From NCBI GenBank assembly GCA_964490895.1, contig CAZBEI010000054.1, positions 1 to 12,462 of the forward strand: DNA of 12,462 nucleotides, given 5' to 3'. The notes beneath the pieces were generated by a model, which ran no database searches, had not been told where the DNA came from, and worked only from the letters and a program-made list of their open reading frames with translations. The translations under genes were made by a program, and so were the position numbers. Position 1 is the first letter of the stretch; each line of letters opens with the position of its first letter. Of this stretch, positions 6,217-12,462 are shown piece after piece. Source of the stretch: JACRAO01 sp964490895 (GTDB taxonomy: Bacteria > Bdellovibrionota > UBA1018).

Positions 6217-6663
6217 CTAGCGACTGATTTTACCTTCGAGCAAAACAGGGATAATCTGACTTGGCTCTGGAGATACGATTTTCCATTTTCCGTTTATTTT
6301 TTTAAGACTAAAACTGACCCAGTAATCTTTTTCTGGCGCTGGAAGAGTCGTCCCATGTGCATCCGAAATTCCAACAAGCTCATAGCGGACATCCACTCTT
6401 CCCTCATTTTGATAGCTCGAGTTTTGAGGGACAAGGTTGTATTTTTTGGCAACATAAAAGCCATCATGATGGGGAGTTTCTTTCCACGTGGTTAAGTTTT
6501 TTCTCTCTGCTTCAAGCATTCCTGTCCAAAAGAATCCGGCGCCATCTCTTTCGCAGTAGTGTTCTATGAGAGCTACAGGAGTTTTAAACTGATTTTGGAG
6601 GATGAGGGGGTGATCGGCAAAAATAAAGGGAGTGAGTGAGATAAAAAATAATAAAATTGTCAT
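6217..6663 (-). CDS. Small exported protein of unknown function
   Basis: 148 aa, not recognised. The first 16 residues (MTILLFFISLTPFIFA) form a Sec signal peptide that is hydrophobic almost from its first residue, leaving a mature domain of about 132 residues. That domain mixes charged helices (PVALIEHYCERD...LEAERKNLTTW) with later strands (RVDVRYELVGI, YWVSFSLKKINGKWKIVSPEP). The strand pattern ending in NGKWKIV recalls small NTF2-like or lipocalin-like cystatin folds, but this is only shape. There is a single cysteine at residue 38. Its ATG overlaps the stop of the NlpC/P60-like gene (ATGA), and its AGGAG site lies within that gene's terminal 12-bp repeats. The two are therefore translationally coupled and likely act together, the small protein perhaps as partner, inhibitor or chaperone of the peptidase. 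Confidence 0.72.
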   Translation of the reverse strand: MTILLFFISLTPFIFADHPLILQNQFKTPVALIEHYCERDGAGFFWTGMLEAERKNLTTWKETPHHDGFYVAKKYNLVPQNSSYQNEGRVDVRYELVGISDAHGTTLPAPEKDYWVSFSLKKINGKWKIVSPEPSQIIPVLLEGKISR

Positions 6664-8381
6664 TTTACGCTCCTGGTTATGCTCCTGGTTACGCTCCTGG
6701 TTGCACTCCCAGAAATGCTTCTTGAGTCACCTTTATATTGGCAAACTTTATTGGATAAGGGTTTGAGCCTCAGCCCAAATAGCCCTGACCTCAAGATGCG
6801 CGTGGGTTCATTGAGAGGATCTGTAGAGAGAGCAAAAGTCCTTTCTCGAATGGTGCCTGCACTTTGTGAGGCTTCTAGAACTTCGGCCGAAAGGGATTTT
6901 GGGTCATAAGTTCTCACAATAAAAACATGTCCGGTGGTTTCCCAGGGCAAGCGGTATACAAGCAAATCCCCAGCCGAGAGTTTTTCATTTTCATAGACAT
7001 TGATCGGGATAAAAGCCTGAGAGGTTTTTTTAACGAATTCAGCCCGTTCTTTTTTATATTTTGGAGGGATGGGCAAAACTCCTTTTCTGCGATAAATCCA
7101 CATGGCTCTCAAATCCAGCGTGGTAAATCTCCCTTTTCTGATTTCTACGGGCAAAGCCGAGCTTGCGAGCTGTGAGCAATCTGTGCCTGTTGTTCCTCCA
7201 CCCAAATAGTAACCATTATGGAGTAAATTGATTTTCCTTTTTTTACCATCCTCTAAAGTGAGGTCCATTGTTTCGGAAAGTTTTATTCTTTTGAGGAGCT
7301 CAGCTTTATCCCTTGGGGAGAGTCCATTAAATAAAACAAGTCGATTGACTAGGTTCTCAGAGTTCAAAATAGAACCTGGATTGCCAAAAATTTCTGAAAG
7401 CTCTGGAGTTCGAGCTAAGGGATTGGCCTCGGGGGGTGCTAAAAGTCCATTCAAAGCACTGGTTGCTCCAATGAGAGATTGTCGATTCATTTCTCCTTGA
7501 AACGCGCCTAATCCCAGGAGGGACTTGTCTCTGGCAAGTTCGGCCAGGTTTCCAAATCTTAGTTTTTCGCTTGAGTCGATTCCCCCTTTAGTATGGGAGA
7601 GAATTTGTGAGAGGTCTTCTAAGTTTTCTTTTGCGCGAATGAGAAAATCTCCCAAAGCGGTAAACGGAAGTTTGCGATAAGGTTCACTCGTGGTTTTGTC
7701 GTCATCTTGAATGGCGTCATACAAGGCTTTTCGAGCCGATAAGATCGAGTTTAATAATTCTTGATGGCTCAATTCTCGGGCTGCTTTTTCTGAGTCACTT
7801 GCTGTAGAGCGGATGAGGCCACTGGGATCTGTAGACAGATTTGACGAAGGATTAAAGAGGCGATCTTCGCCCGGGTCTTCTAGACCTTCGTCGTTTTGAG
7901 ATTCTTCGTTCAAATTGTTATCGGCCAATTGGGATTCATTTTTTGGAGAAGGGATTTCATTTTTTAGTGTGCAGGCATTGGGGATGAGCGATTCTCCACC
8001 TGGGGCTTGAGACGAGAGTGAGCTTTTTATTTCAAAAAATCCTGCCAGTGGTTTCTTTTTTGACTGCTCATTTCCTTGTCTTTCCTGTTTAACCTGATTT
8101 TTCTGTTTTAAATCCCCTAAAAAAGCATCCTCTGGGACCGGCAAAGTTTTTCCATCATGCCAACCTCTGAAAAATGAAGCTCCAGTCCCATTTTTATTTT
8201 TTTCGTCCTTGTTATGGCTATCGATACAAAGAGGGGTGCCTCTTTGTATGTCATTTGTATTGAGGATGAGACTTGAGGCAATGGAGTGAGCAAGAGTTCT
8301 GGGCACAAACCCAGGTGGACAATTCTCCGTAAACGATTTTGTCCCGAGTAAACTAATAAAATTAACAATGATAAATAGCAT
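6660..8381 (-). CDS. Exported NlpC/P60-like cysteine peptidase domain protein
   Basis: 573 aa. A short hydrophobic N-terminus (MLFIIVNFISLLGTKS) suggests Sec export; it lacks a basic n-region and a proper lipobox, despite Cys21. Residues about 60-200 are low-complexity and acidic (Asn, Glu, Asp, Ser, Lys). Residues 200-380 are mainly helical. The C-terminal third resembles an NlpC/P60 or CHAP papain-like domain: GTDCSQLASSA with nucleophile Cys402, then AGDLLVYRLPWETTGHVFIVR with His485, and a polar residue near EASQ (503-506). Such enzymes cleave peptidoglycan peptide bonds, so remodelling of self or prey wall is a reasonable inference. The last 15 or so residues are TRS(I/V) repeats. No good ribosome-binding site precedes the ATG at 8381: GGTAGGG lies 18 bases away and better serves a 9-codon overlapping frame. 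It is co-transcribed with the small exported gene that follows. Confidence 0.75.
   Translation of the reverse strand: MLFIIVNFISLLGTKSFTENCPPGFVPRTLAHSIASSLILNTNDIQRGTPLCIDSHNKDEKNKNGTGASFFRGWHDGKTLPVPEDAFLGDLKQKNQVKQERQGNEQSKKKPLAGFFEIKSSLSSQAPGGESLIPNACTLKNEIPSPKNESQLADNNLNEESQNDEGLEDPGEDRLFNPSSNLSTDPSGLIRSTASDSEKAARELSHQELLNSILSARKALYDAIQDDDKTTSEPYRKLPFTALGDFLIRAKENLEDLSQILSHTKGGIDSSEKLRFGNLAELARDKSLLGLGAFQGEMNRQSLIGATSALNGLLAPPEANPLARTPELSEIFGNPGSILNSENLVNRLVLFNGLSPRDKAELLKRIKLSETMDLTLEDGKKRKINLLHNGYYLGGGTTGTDCSQLASSALPVEIRKGRFTTLDLRAMWIYRRKGVLPIPPKYKKERAEFVKKTSQAFIPINVYENEKLSAGDLLVYRLPWETTGHVFIVRTYDPKSLSAEVLEASQSAGTIRERTFALSTDPLNEPTRILRSGLFGLRLKPLSNKVCQYKGDSRSISGSATRSVTRSITRSVK
6667..6714 (-). 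repeat. 12-bp tandem repeats carrying ribosome-binding sites
   Basis: Three near-identical 12-bp units occur at 6667-6678, 6679-6690 and 6691-6702, followed by a decayed fourth (6703-6714). On the coding (minus) strand each unit reads AACCAGGAGCGT, with one base changed in the middle copy. They encode the terminal TRS(I/V) repeats of the NlpC/P60-like protein, and every unit holds AGGAG. The last copy is positioned six bases before the ATG of the small downstream gene. Confidence 0.85.
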
Positions 8382-8391
8382 GCTGCTGCAT
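8362..8391 (-). other. Nine-codon upstream overlapping frame (possible leader peptide)
   Basis: ATG at 8391 begins MQQHAIYHC and stops at TAA (8364-8362), inside the first codons of the NlpC/P60-like gene and in another frame. AGGTAGGG sits four bases before it and is better placed for this frame than for the main ATG ten bases downstream. It may be chance. Confidence 0.2.
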
Positions 8392-8496
8392 TAATCCCTA
8401 CCTATAATAGTACAGTGAATGAGATAGCTTAGTTATTTTTTTTTTAGCTTAAAAAAACTGTCTAAACTATGTTACTTACCAACAGAAGGAGTTTTT

Positions 8497-9675
8497 ATGA
8501 AAGAAGTCGTTATCGTCGGAGTGTCTCGAACCCCTATCGGAGCTTTTCAGGGAGCGTTAGCCTCCGTTTCAGCCCCTAAGCTTGGATCTATTGCAATTGA
8601 GGGTGCCTTGAAAAAAGCCATGCTTTCTCCTGATTTAGTTTCAGAGGTCATTATGGGAAATGTTTTGACAGCAGGAGAGGGACAGGCTCCAGCTAGGCAA
8701 GCTGCAATTTATGCCGGTATTCCAAAGTCAGTTCCAGCACTCACTGTAAATAAGGTTTGTGGGAGTGGAATGAAAGCTATCATGTTAGGAACTCAGTCCA
8801 TTTTATTGGGCGATAGCGAAGTGGTCGTAACAGGTGGGATGGAAAACATGAGCCAAGCTCCTTATTTGGTTCAAGGAGTCAGGTCAGGTTTTAGGATGGG
8901 GCATCAGTCTTTTATTGATTCGATGATTTTGGATGGGCTTTGGGATCCGTACAATAATCAACACATGGGAAATTGCGCAGAGCTTTGTGCTCGAGAGAAA
9001 TCTTTTTCCAGAAAAGAACAAGACGATTATTCTATCGAAAGTTTTAGAAGGGCCCAGTGGGCGCAAAAAGAAGGCAAGTTTAAACCGGAAATTTCGCCTG
9101 TTTTAGTAGAGAGCCGAAAAGGAGATGGCACATTAGTGGAGCACGACGAAGGACCCAGTCGCCTAAGTCTCGATAAAATTTCTTCTTTAAAGCCAGTTTT
9201 TGATAAACAAGGTTCCGTGACTGCTGCAAATGCTTCTACGATCAATGATGGTGCTTCGAGTGTTATTTTGATGTCATCAGACCGCGCTAAGGCGTTGGGC
9301 ATAAAGCCACTGGCTAAGCTTATTTCCTATGGCGGATTTGCTCAAGACCCGCAGTGGTTTACAACAGCTCCGGCAGAGGCAATGCGGAGGGCTATGAAAA
9401 AAGCAGATTGGAATGTCAAAGACATAGATCTTTTTGAAGTCAACGAAGCTTTTGCTGTAGTGGCTCTCACGACTCAAAAAGAACTTGAAATCCCTAGCTC
9501 CAAATACAATGTTTGGGGAGGAGCCATTTCGCTTGGGCATCCTATTGGAAGCAGCGGGGCAAGAATTGTGGTGACTCTCATTTCAGCTTTGCAAGATAAA
9601 AATCTAAAACGTGGAGTCGCTGGGATTTGTATTGGTGGTGGAGAAGCTACGGCTCTCTGCATTGAGCTTTTGTAA
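8497..9675 (+). CDS. atoB: Acetyl-CoA C-acetyltransferase (thiolase II)
   Basis: Reversibly condenses two acetyl-CoA to acetoacetyl-CoA and CoA; cytoplasmic. The 392-aa length is full for the biosynthetic/degradative thiolase family. Catalytic residues are all present: nucleophile Cys88 in NKVCGSGMKA, NEAFA at 316-320, His348 in GHPIG, and Cys378 in CIGGGEA. GGMENMSQAPY (113-123) is the usual thiolase loop. AAGGAG (8486-8491) lies five bases before the ATG. It is the first gene of a three-gene operon, with only 11 bases before the CoA-transferase A subunit. This context points to acetoacetyl-CoA chemistry rather than long-chain beta-oxidation. The divergent gene on the left is transcribed away, so the promoter must lie in the 115-base gap before it. 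The gene symbol is a role assignment; phaA would fit equally. Confidence 0.95.
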   Translation: MKEVVIVGVSRTPIGAFQGALASVSAPKLGSIAIEGALKKAMLSPDLVSEVIMGNVLTAGEGQAPARQAAIYAGIPKSVPALTVNKVCGSGMKAIMLGTQSILLGDSEVVVTGGMENMSQAPYLVQGVRSGFRMGHQSFIDSMILDGLWDPYNNQHMGNCAELCAREKSFSRKEQDDYSIESFRRAQWAQKEGKFKPEISPVLVESRKGDGTLVEHDEGPSRLSLDKISSLKPVFDKQGSVTAANASTINDGASSVILMSSDRAKALGIKPLAKLISYGGFAQDPQWFTTAPAEAMRRAMKKADWNVKDIDLFEVNEAFAVVALTTQKELEIPSSKYNVWGGAISLGHPIGSSGARIVVTLISALQDKNLKRGVAGICIGGGEATALCIELL

Positions 9676-9686
9676 AGGGAGCCCCC

Positions 9687-10388
9687 GTGAATAAAACTGT
9701 AACTGATGCAAAAGTGGCCACACAAGACATTCCAGATGGTGCGATCTTAGCTCTCGGTGGATTTGGCCTCTGTGGGATTCCAGAAAACTGTATTCTAGCA
9801 CTTGTAGAAAAAGGCATCAAAAATCTCACCTGTATTTCGAACAATGCTGGAGTTGACGATTTTGGAATTGGACTCATGCTTCAGAAGCGCCAAGTGAAAA
9901 AAATGATTTCTAGTTATGTTGGAGAAAATAAACTTTTCGAATCTCTTGTTTTATCTGGTGAGTTAGAAGTCGAACTCACGCCGCAAGGGACGCTAGCCGA
10001 AAAACTAAGAGCGGCAGGAGCGGGGATCCCTGCCTTTTATACCCCAACAGGAGTAGGAACCCTTATTGCTCAAGGCAAAGAGGAGAGAGAGTTTGAGGGC
10101 CGTAGGTATATTTTAGAACGTGCACTCAAAGCAGACTTTTCGCTAGTTAAAGCTTGGAGAGGGGATTCCATGGGGAATTTAGTTTTTCGAAAAACGGCGC
10201 GCAATTTTAATCCCATGATTGCCACTGCCGGAAAAATTACAATTGCCGAGGTAGAAGAGCTTGTCCCCGTGGGCACGATTGATCCTGATACGGTTCATGT
10301 GCCAGGAATTTATGTGGATCGGATTTTTCAGGGTAGAAACTATCAGAAGCGAATTGAAAAGCGCACTCTTTCCCAGGTGAGGCCCTAA
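9687..10388 (+). CDS. scoA: 3-oxoacid CoA-transferase subunit A
   Basis: Alpha subunit of succinyl-CoA:3-ketoacid (acetoacetate) CoA-transferase, which moves CoA from succinyl-CoA to acetoacetate; cytoplasmic, works with subunit B. The 233-aa length is normal. Family blocks are visible: GGFGLCGIPE at 24-33, SNNAGVDDFGIG at 51-62, TPQGTLAEKLRA at 98-109, and FYTPTGVGT at 117-125. The start is GTG at 9687, supported by GGGAG five bases upstream and by the expected N-terminus (MNKTVTDAKVATQDIPDG). Its stop overlaps the next start by one base (TAATG), so the two subunits are made by coupled translation in equal amounts, as expected for a heteromeric enzyme. An acetate CoA-transferase (AtoD) is the alternative name; sequence alone does not settle the CoA donor. 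Confidence 0.94.
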   Translation: MNKTVTDAKVATQDIPDGAILALGGFGLCGIPENCILALVEKGIKNLTCISNNAGVDDFGIGLMLQKRQVKKMISSYVGENKLFESLVLSGELEVELTPQGTLAEKLRAAGAGIPAFYTPTGVGTLIAQGKEEREFEGRRYILERALKADFSLVKAWRGDSMGNLVFRKTARNFNPMIATAGKITIAEVEELVPVGTIDPDTVHVPGIYVDRIFQGRNYQKRIEKRTLSQVRP

Positions 10389-11044
10389 TGGCACTCACTC
10401 GTGAGCAAATTGCACAGAGAATTGCCCAGGAATTAAAAGACGGCTATTACGTCAATCTTGGAATTGGGATTCCCACTCTTGTTTCTAATTACATTCCCAA
10501 GGGCATGTCAGTCATTTTTCAAAGTGAAAATGGAATACTGGGTATGGGTCCTTATCCCCGAGAGAGCGAAGTGGATCCTGATCTCATCAATGCTGGAAAA
10601 GAAACTGTGACGATGATTCCGGGAGCGGCTATTTTTTCGAGTGCAGATTCTTTTGCAATGATTCGTGGGGGGCACGTGGACCTCACGGTTTTAGGTGCAA
10701 TGGAAGTAGACGAGCAGGGAGATTTAGCCAATTGGATGGTTCCTGGAAAAATGGTTAAGGGCATGGGTGGAGCCATGGACTTGGTGGCTGGATCAAAAAA
10801 TGTGATCATAGCGATGCAACATGTGGCCAAAGATGGCTCGAGCAAGATTTTGAAAAAATGCACATTACCATTAACGGGAGTGGGTGTCGTGAAAAAAGTA
10901 GTGACTGAGTTAGCCGTTCTAGAGTGGACACGTGAGGGATTTTTTTTGAGAGAGCGAGCACCCGGAGTGAGTGTTGAGGCCATTAAAAAAGCTACCGCCG
11001 CAGCATTGCACGTGCCAAACGCTGTGCCTGAGATGCGCGTTTAA
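10388..11044 (+). CDS. scoB: 3-oxoacid CoA-transferase subunit B
   Basis: Catalytic beta subunit of the CoA-transferase; 218 aa, full length. Glu47 in QSENGILGMG is the residue that forms the glutamyl-CoA thioester in this family. Other blocks are the glycine-rich NLGIGIPT at 23-30, RGGHVDLTVLGA at 93-104, and MVKGMGGAMDLV at 122-133. Its ATG shares a base with the stop of subunit A, so reinitiation is likely. It is the last gene of the thiolase operon. No convincing intrinsic terminator follows closely: the first clear one is 330 bases downstream (11372-11408), so transcripts may run through the intervening stretch. Together the three genes convert acetoacetate to two acetyl-CoA (or run backwards), feeding amino-acid- or ketone-derived carbon into the TCA cycle. 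Confidence 0.95.
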   Translation: MALTREQIAQRIAQELKDGYYVNLGIGIPTLVSNYIPKGMSVIFQSENGILGMGPYPRESEVDPDLINAGKETVTMIPGAAIFSSADSFAMIRGGHVDLTVLGAMEVDEQGDLANWMVPGKMVKGMGGAMDLVAGSKNVIIAMQHVAKDGSSKILKKCTLPLTGVGVVKKVVTELAVLEWTREGFFLRERAPGVSVEAIKKATAAALHVPNAVPEMRV

Positions 11045-11371
11045 AAAAATGGGGCTTCAGGAAACTGATAGCATTCCCCCGACCTGAAATTTCCAATTGT
11101 TATAGTAAGGAAGACTGAAAATTTTGATGGCTTCGGACCGAGTCAACTTTCGGCTAACTTTCACATTCGAGCACCCAGAGAAAGTGGGATAGTGATTTCC
11201 GGTAATTTTGAAACTGACGTTGACAACAAATTATATTTTGCCAGAAAGCATTTAGAAAGAATGCAATCCTGTATGCCTGAGATATAAAAATCAGCTCCAG
11301 ATGATGGAAAAAGCAAAAGCGATCCAGCAGACACAAAATAATGCTGCAACTTAGTTAGACAATAAATAATG
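11045..11371 (+). other. Gene-poor stretch with short ORF fragments
   Basis: No intact recognisable gene. A plus-strand frame from ATG 11127 encodes MASDRVNFRLTFTFEHPEKV and stops at 11192. A second frame stays open across that point (ending at 11287) and continues GIVISGNFETDVDNKLYFAR. A third frame holds MMEKAKAIQQTQNNAAT (11301-11354). Read with one frame change near 11183-11190, the first two would make a protein-like 53-residue product. This looks like a decayed small gene or chance. A TTGACA hexamer at 11220-11225 has no matching -10 box. Confidence 0.3.
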
Positions 11372-11408
11372 ACCTCTAGAGATTATATTTTTCTAGAGGT
11401 TTTTATTT
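11372..11408 (+). terminator. Rho-independent terminator
   Basis: A perfect 9-bp stem, ACCTCTAGA with TCTAGAGGT (11372-11380 and 11392-11400), encloses an 11-base AT-rich loop and is followed at once by TTTTATTT. It probably ends the thiolase/CoA-transferase transcript, or a transcript of the fragment region before it. Confidence 0.8.
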
Positions 11409-11588
11409 GTATGTGAGCCAAAATTTGATTTGTCTGATTCGCCATGCGAAGTAATGTCTATGTTCTTTAATGAAAGCGGTTAAGTTCGCTTAATATTTAT
11501 AACTATTTTTTTAAAAATAATCCTATTTTTATGCATTATTTTGTTGATTTTATGACTTTTTTGAGAGATAGATCTTCTTGTTTTTGAT
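11409..11588. other. AT-rich promoter region before the HNH gene
   Basis: 180 bases without a gene. Positions 11490-11560 are almost pure A/T and contain many -10-like hexamers (for example TAATAT at 11492-11497), so no single promoter can be chosen. It also holds one copy of the TTCGCC/GCGAA palindromic motif. Confidence 0.4.
11438..11454 (+). repeat. Palindromic TTCGCC motif, copy 1
   Basis: TTCGCCATGCGAAGTAA contains the 5-bp inverted repeat TTCGC/GCGAA with a 3-base centre. It matches the larger palindrome at 12316-12334 in the right half (GCGAAGTAA) and in TTCGCC, suggesting a dispersed element. Confidence 0.45.
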
Positions 11589-11616
11589 TTAAGAAAACAA
11601 GTACATGTTTTCTTAA
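11589..11616 (+). promoter_or_regulatory. 11-bp inverted repeat upstream of the HNH gene
   Basis: TTAAGAAAACA (11589-11599) and TGTTTTCTTAA (11606-11616) are exact reverse complements around six bases (AGTACA). It ends 25 bases before the ATG and 11 bases before the AGGAG ribosome-binding site. Neither strand has a T-run after it, so an operator or a 5'-UTR hairpin is more likely than a terminator. Confidence 0.6.
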
Positions 11617-11641
11617 AAAAGAACTTTAGGAGAATATAAAA

Positions 11642-12462
11642 ATGCTTAACTTAAATCTAAAATCTTTGTCCGACTCTGACCTTCTTGTCCAAACTAACGA
11701 TGTGGTAGCCAAAGAAAGAGAAATCACGAATCTCGTTTTAGATCACCTCCGAGAAGTGGAGAAAAGATACCTTTATGCAAAACTTGGCTTTAGCAGCATG
11801 TTTGAGTATTGCACAAAGCACCTCAAATACTGCAACGCCAGTGCTCAGCTTAGAATAGACGCCATGAGACTTTCCAATGAATTACCTGAAATAAAAGAGT
11901 CTTTAGAAAATGGGACCTTAAATCTCTCAGTCATTGGGACCGTGCAGAAGTTTATCAGGCATGAGAAATCTAAAAATAAGAAAAAGTTTAGCACACAAGA
12001 AAAGAGAGCTTTAATCAAGGAAGTCGAAGATAAGTCAAAGTGTCAGGTAGAGCAGTTTTTTATAGGTCTTTCTCCTGAGTTTATTCCACATGAAAAAAAG
12101 AGAGTGCTCAGTCCAACGCAGACAGAGATTAAGTTTGTAGCCGATCCAGAAATTTTAGAGCTGATGGACCAGATGAAGTGCAAGCTCATTCAAAAAGGCA
12201 ATAGTGACCCCAGCTATACTGATATTTTTAGAGAAGCACTCAAGAAGGCATTGAAAGTTAAAGCAAAAGCCACTTCGCCAAGAGAACCAAGAGAACCAAA
12301 AGAAGCAGAAACTCCTACTTCGCCTGGCGAAGTAACTCAGGCTCAAAAACAGTTCTCAAGAAATGAAACATGGGTCCTCGAAAAAAAACGGCCTTATATT
12401 CCTGTTTCGATTCGTAACGAAGTATCAAAAAAATCTCAAGACCAATGCACCTACATTTCACC
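11642..12462 (+). CDS. HNH-endonuclease family protein, C-terminus beyond the window
   Basis: Open from ATG 11642 to the window edge (273 codons, no stop), with AGGAG nine bases upstream. The N-terminal 150 or so residues are helical (LVLDHLREVEKRYLYAKLGFSS, MFEYCTKHLKYCNASAQLRI) and match the DUF222-like helical domain found before HNH nucleases, a family with many copies in Bdellovibrio genomes. A Lys/Pro/Glu-rich linker follows, including a short REP REP KEA repeat (about residues 214-222). The final visible segment, KRPYIPVSIRNEVSKKSQDQ followed by CTYIS with Cys269, is the usual lead-in to the HNH motif, so the catalytic histidines lie just outside. The nuclease assignment therefore rests on context; activity and intactness cannot be judged. 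It could act in defence, in prey DNA breakdown, or as a selfish homing-type gene. Confidence 0.8.
   Translation, partial: MLNLNLKSLSDSDLLVQTNDVVAKEREITNLVLDHLREVEKRYLYAKLGFSSMFEYCTKHLKYCNASAQLRIDAMRLSNELPEIKESLENGTLNLSVIGTVQKFIRHEKSKNKKKFSTQEKRALIKEVEDKSKCQVEQFFIGLSPEFIPHEKKRVLSPTQTEIKFVADPEILELMDQMKCKLIQKGNSDPSYTDIFREALKKALKVKAKATSPREPREPKEAETPTSPGEVTQAQKQFSRNETWVLEKKRPYIPVSIRNEVSKKSQDQCTYIS
12281..12298 (+). repeat. 9-bp tandem repeat in the HNH-protein linker
   Basis: AGAGAACCA occurs twice in tandem (12281-12298), followed by the degenerate AAAGAAGCA. It encodes REPREPKEA in the flexible linker before the nuclease region. Confidence 0.7.
12316..12334 (+). repeat. Perfect palindrome TACTTCGCC-T-GGCGAAGTA inside coding sequence
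   Basis: Nine-base arms around a single central T, within the linker of the HNH-family gene (codons for TSPGEV). A related motif lies at 11438-11454, and a half-copy ACTTCGCC at 12272-12279. Possible dispersed repeat, protein-binding site or RNA hairpin. Confidence 0.7.

Noticed and set aside
10552..10983. 143-residue minus-strand frame opposite scoB
   Set aside because: Antisense to a complete, clearly recognised CoA-transferase gene; composition is that of a reverse-frame shadow.
1..12462. CRISPR array, prophage or intact insertion sequence
   Set aside because: No regularly spaced direct repeats, phage genes, transposase or integrase were seen anywhere in the window.

Overview
The window looks like chromosomal DNA of a predatory bacterium of the Bdellovibrionota (a Bdellovibrio relative). 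This is inferred from three things seen together: moderately AT-rich DNA; a free-standing cyclic-di-GMP class I (GEMM-I) riboswitch RNA resembling the abundant attack-phase merRNA reported in Bdellovibrio bacteriovorus; and several Sec-exported hydrolase-like proteins plus an HNH-endonuclease family gene of a type common in that group. No single gene proves the taxonomy.

Layout. Positions 1-345: a structured RNA on the minus strand, with a GEMM-I aptamer (140-248) and a very strong hairpin (24-59) followed by a U-run, so transcription seems to end inside the window. Positions 481-760: a broken minus-strand reading frame starting with a twin-arginine-type signal. Positions 829-2088: a plus-strand metallo-beta-lactamase-fold hydrolase facing a minus-strand peptide deformylase (def). 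Positions 2144-2876: a BrnT-like toxin / CopG-type antitoxin pair. Positions 2969-8381: three minus-strand genes for exported proteins: an NlpC/P60-like protein (573 aa), a small partner whose start overlaps it by ATGA, and a 1039-aa exported protein combining a phosphohistidine swivel domain with a PEP-synthase/dikinase ATP-binding domain. Positions 8497-11044: a tight three-gene operon (thiolase, CoA-transferase A and B). Positions 11045-11641: about 600 bases without a convincing gene, holding ORF fragments, an intrinsic terminator, a short palindrome and an 11-bp inverted repeat. From 11642 to the end: an HNH-endonuclease family gene cut by the window edge just before its nuclease motif.

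How the parts work together. Thiolase plus the two CoA-transferase subunits form the classic acetoacetate route: CoA is moved from succinyl-CoA to acetoacetate, then acetoacetyl-CoA is cleaved to acetyl-CoA (or the reverse). The exported peptidase-like and dikinase-like proteins are candidates for cell-wall or prey-directed work, but only their export signals and folds are visible. The most interesting item is the leftmost RNA: a complete second-messenger aptamer with its own terminator-like end and no obvious downstream target in the window.
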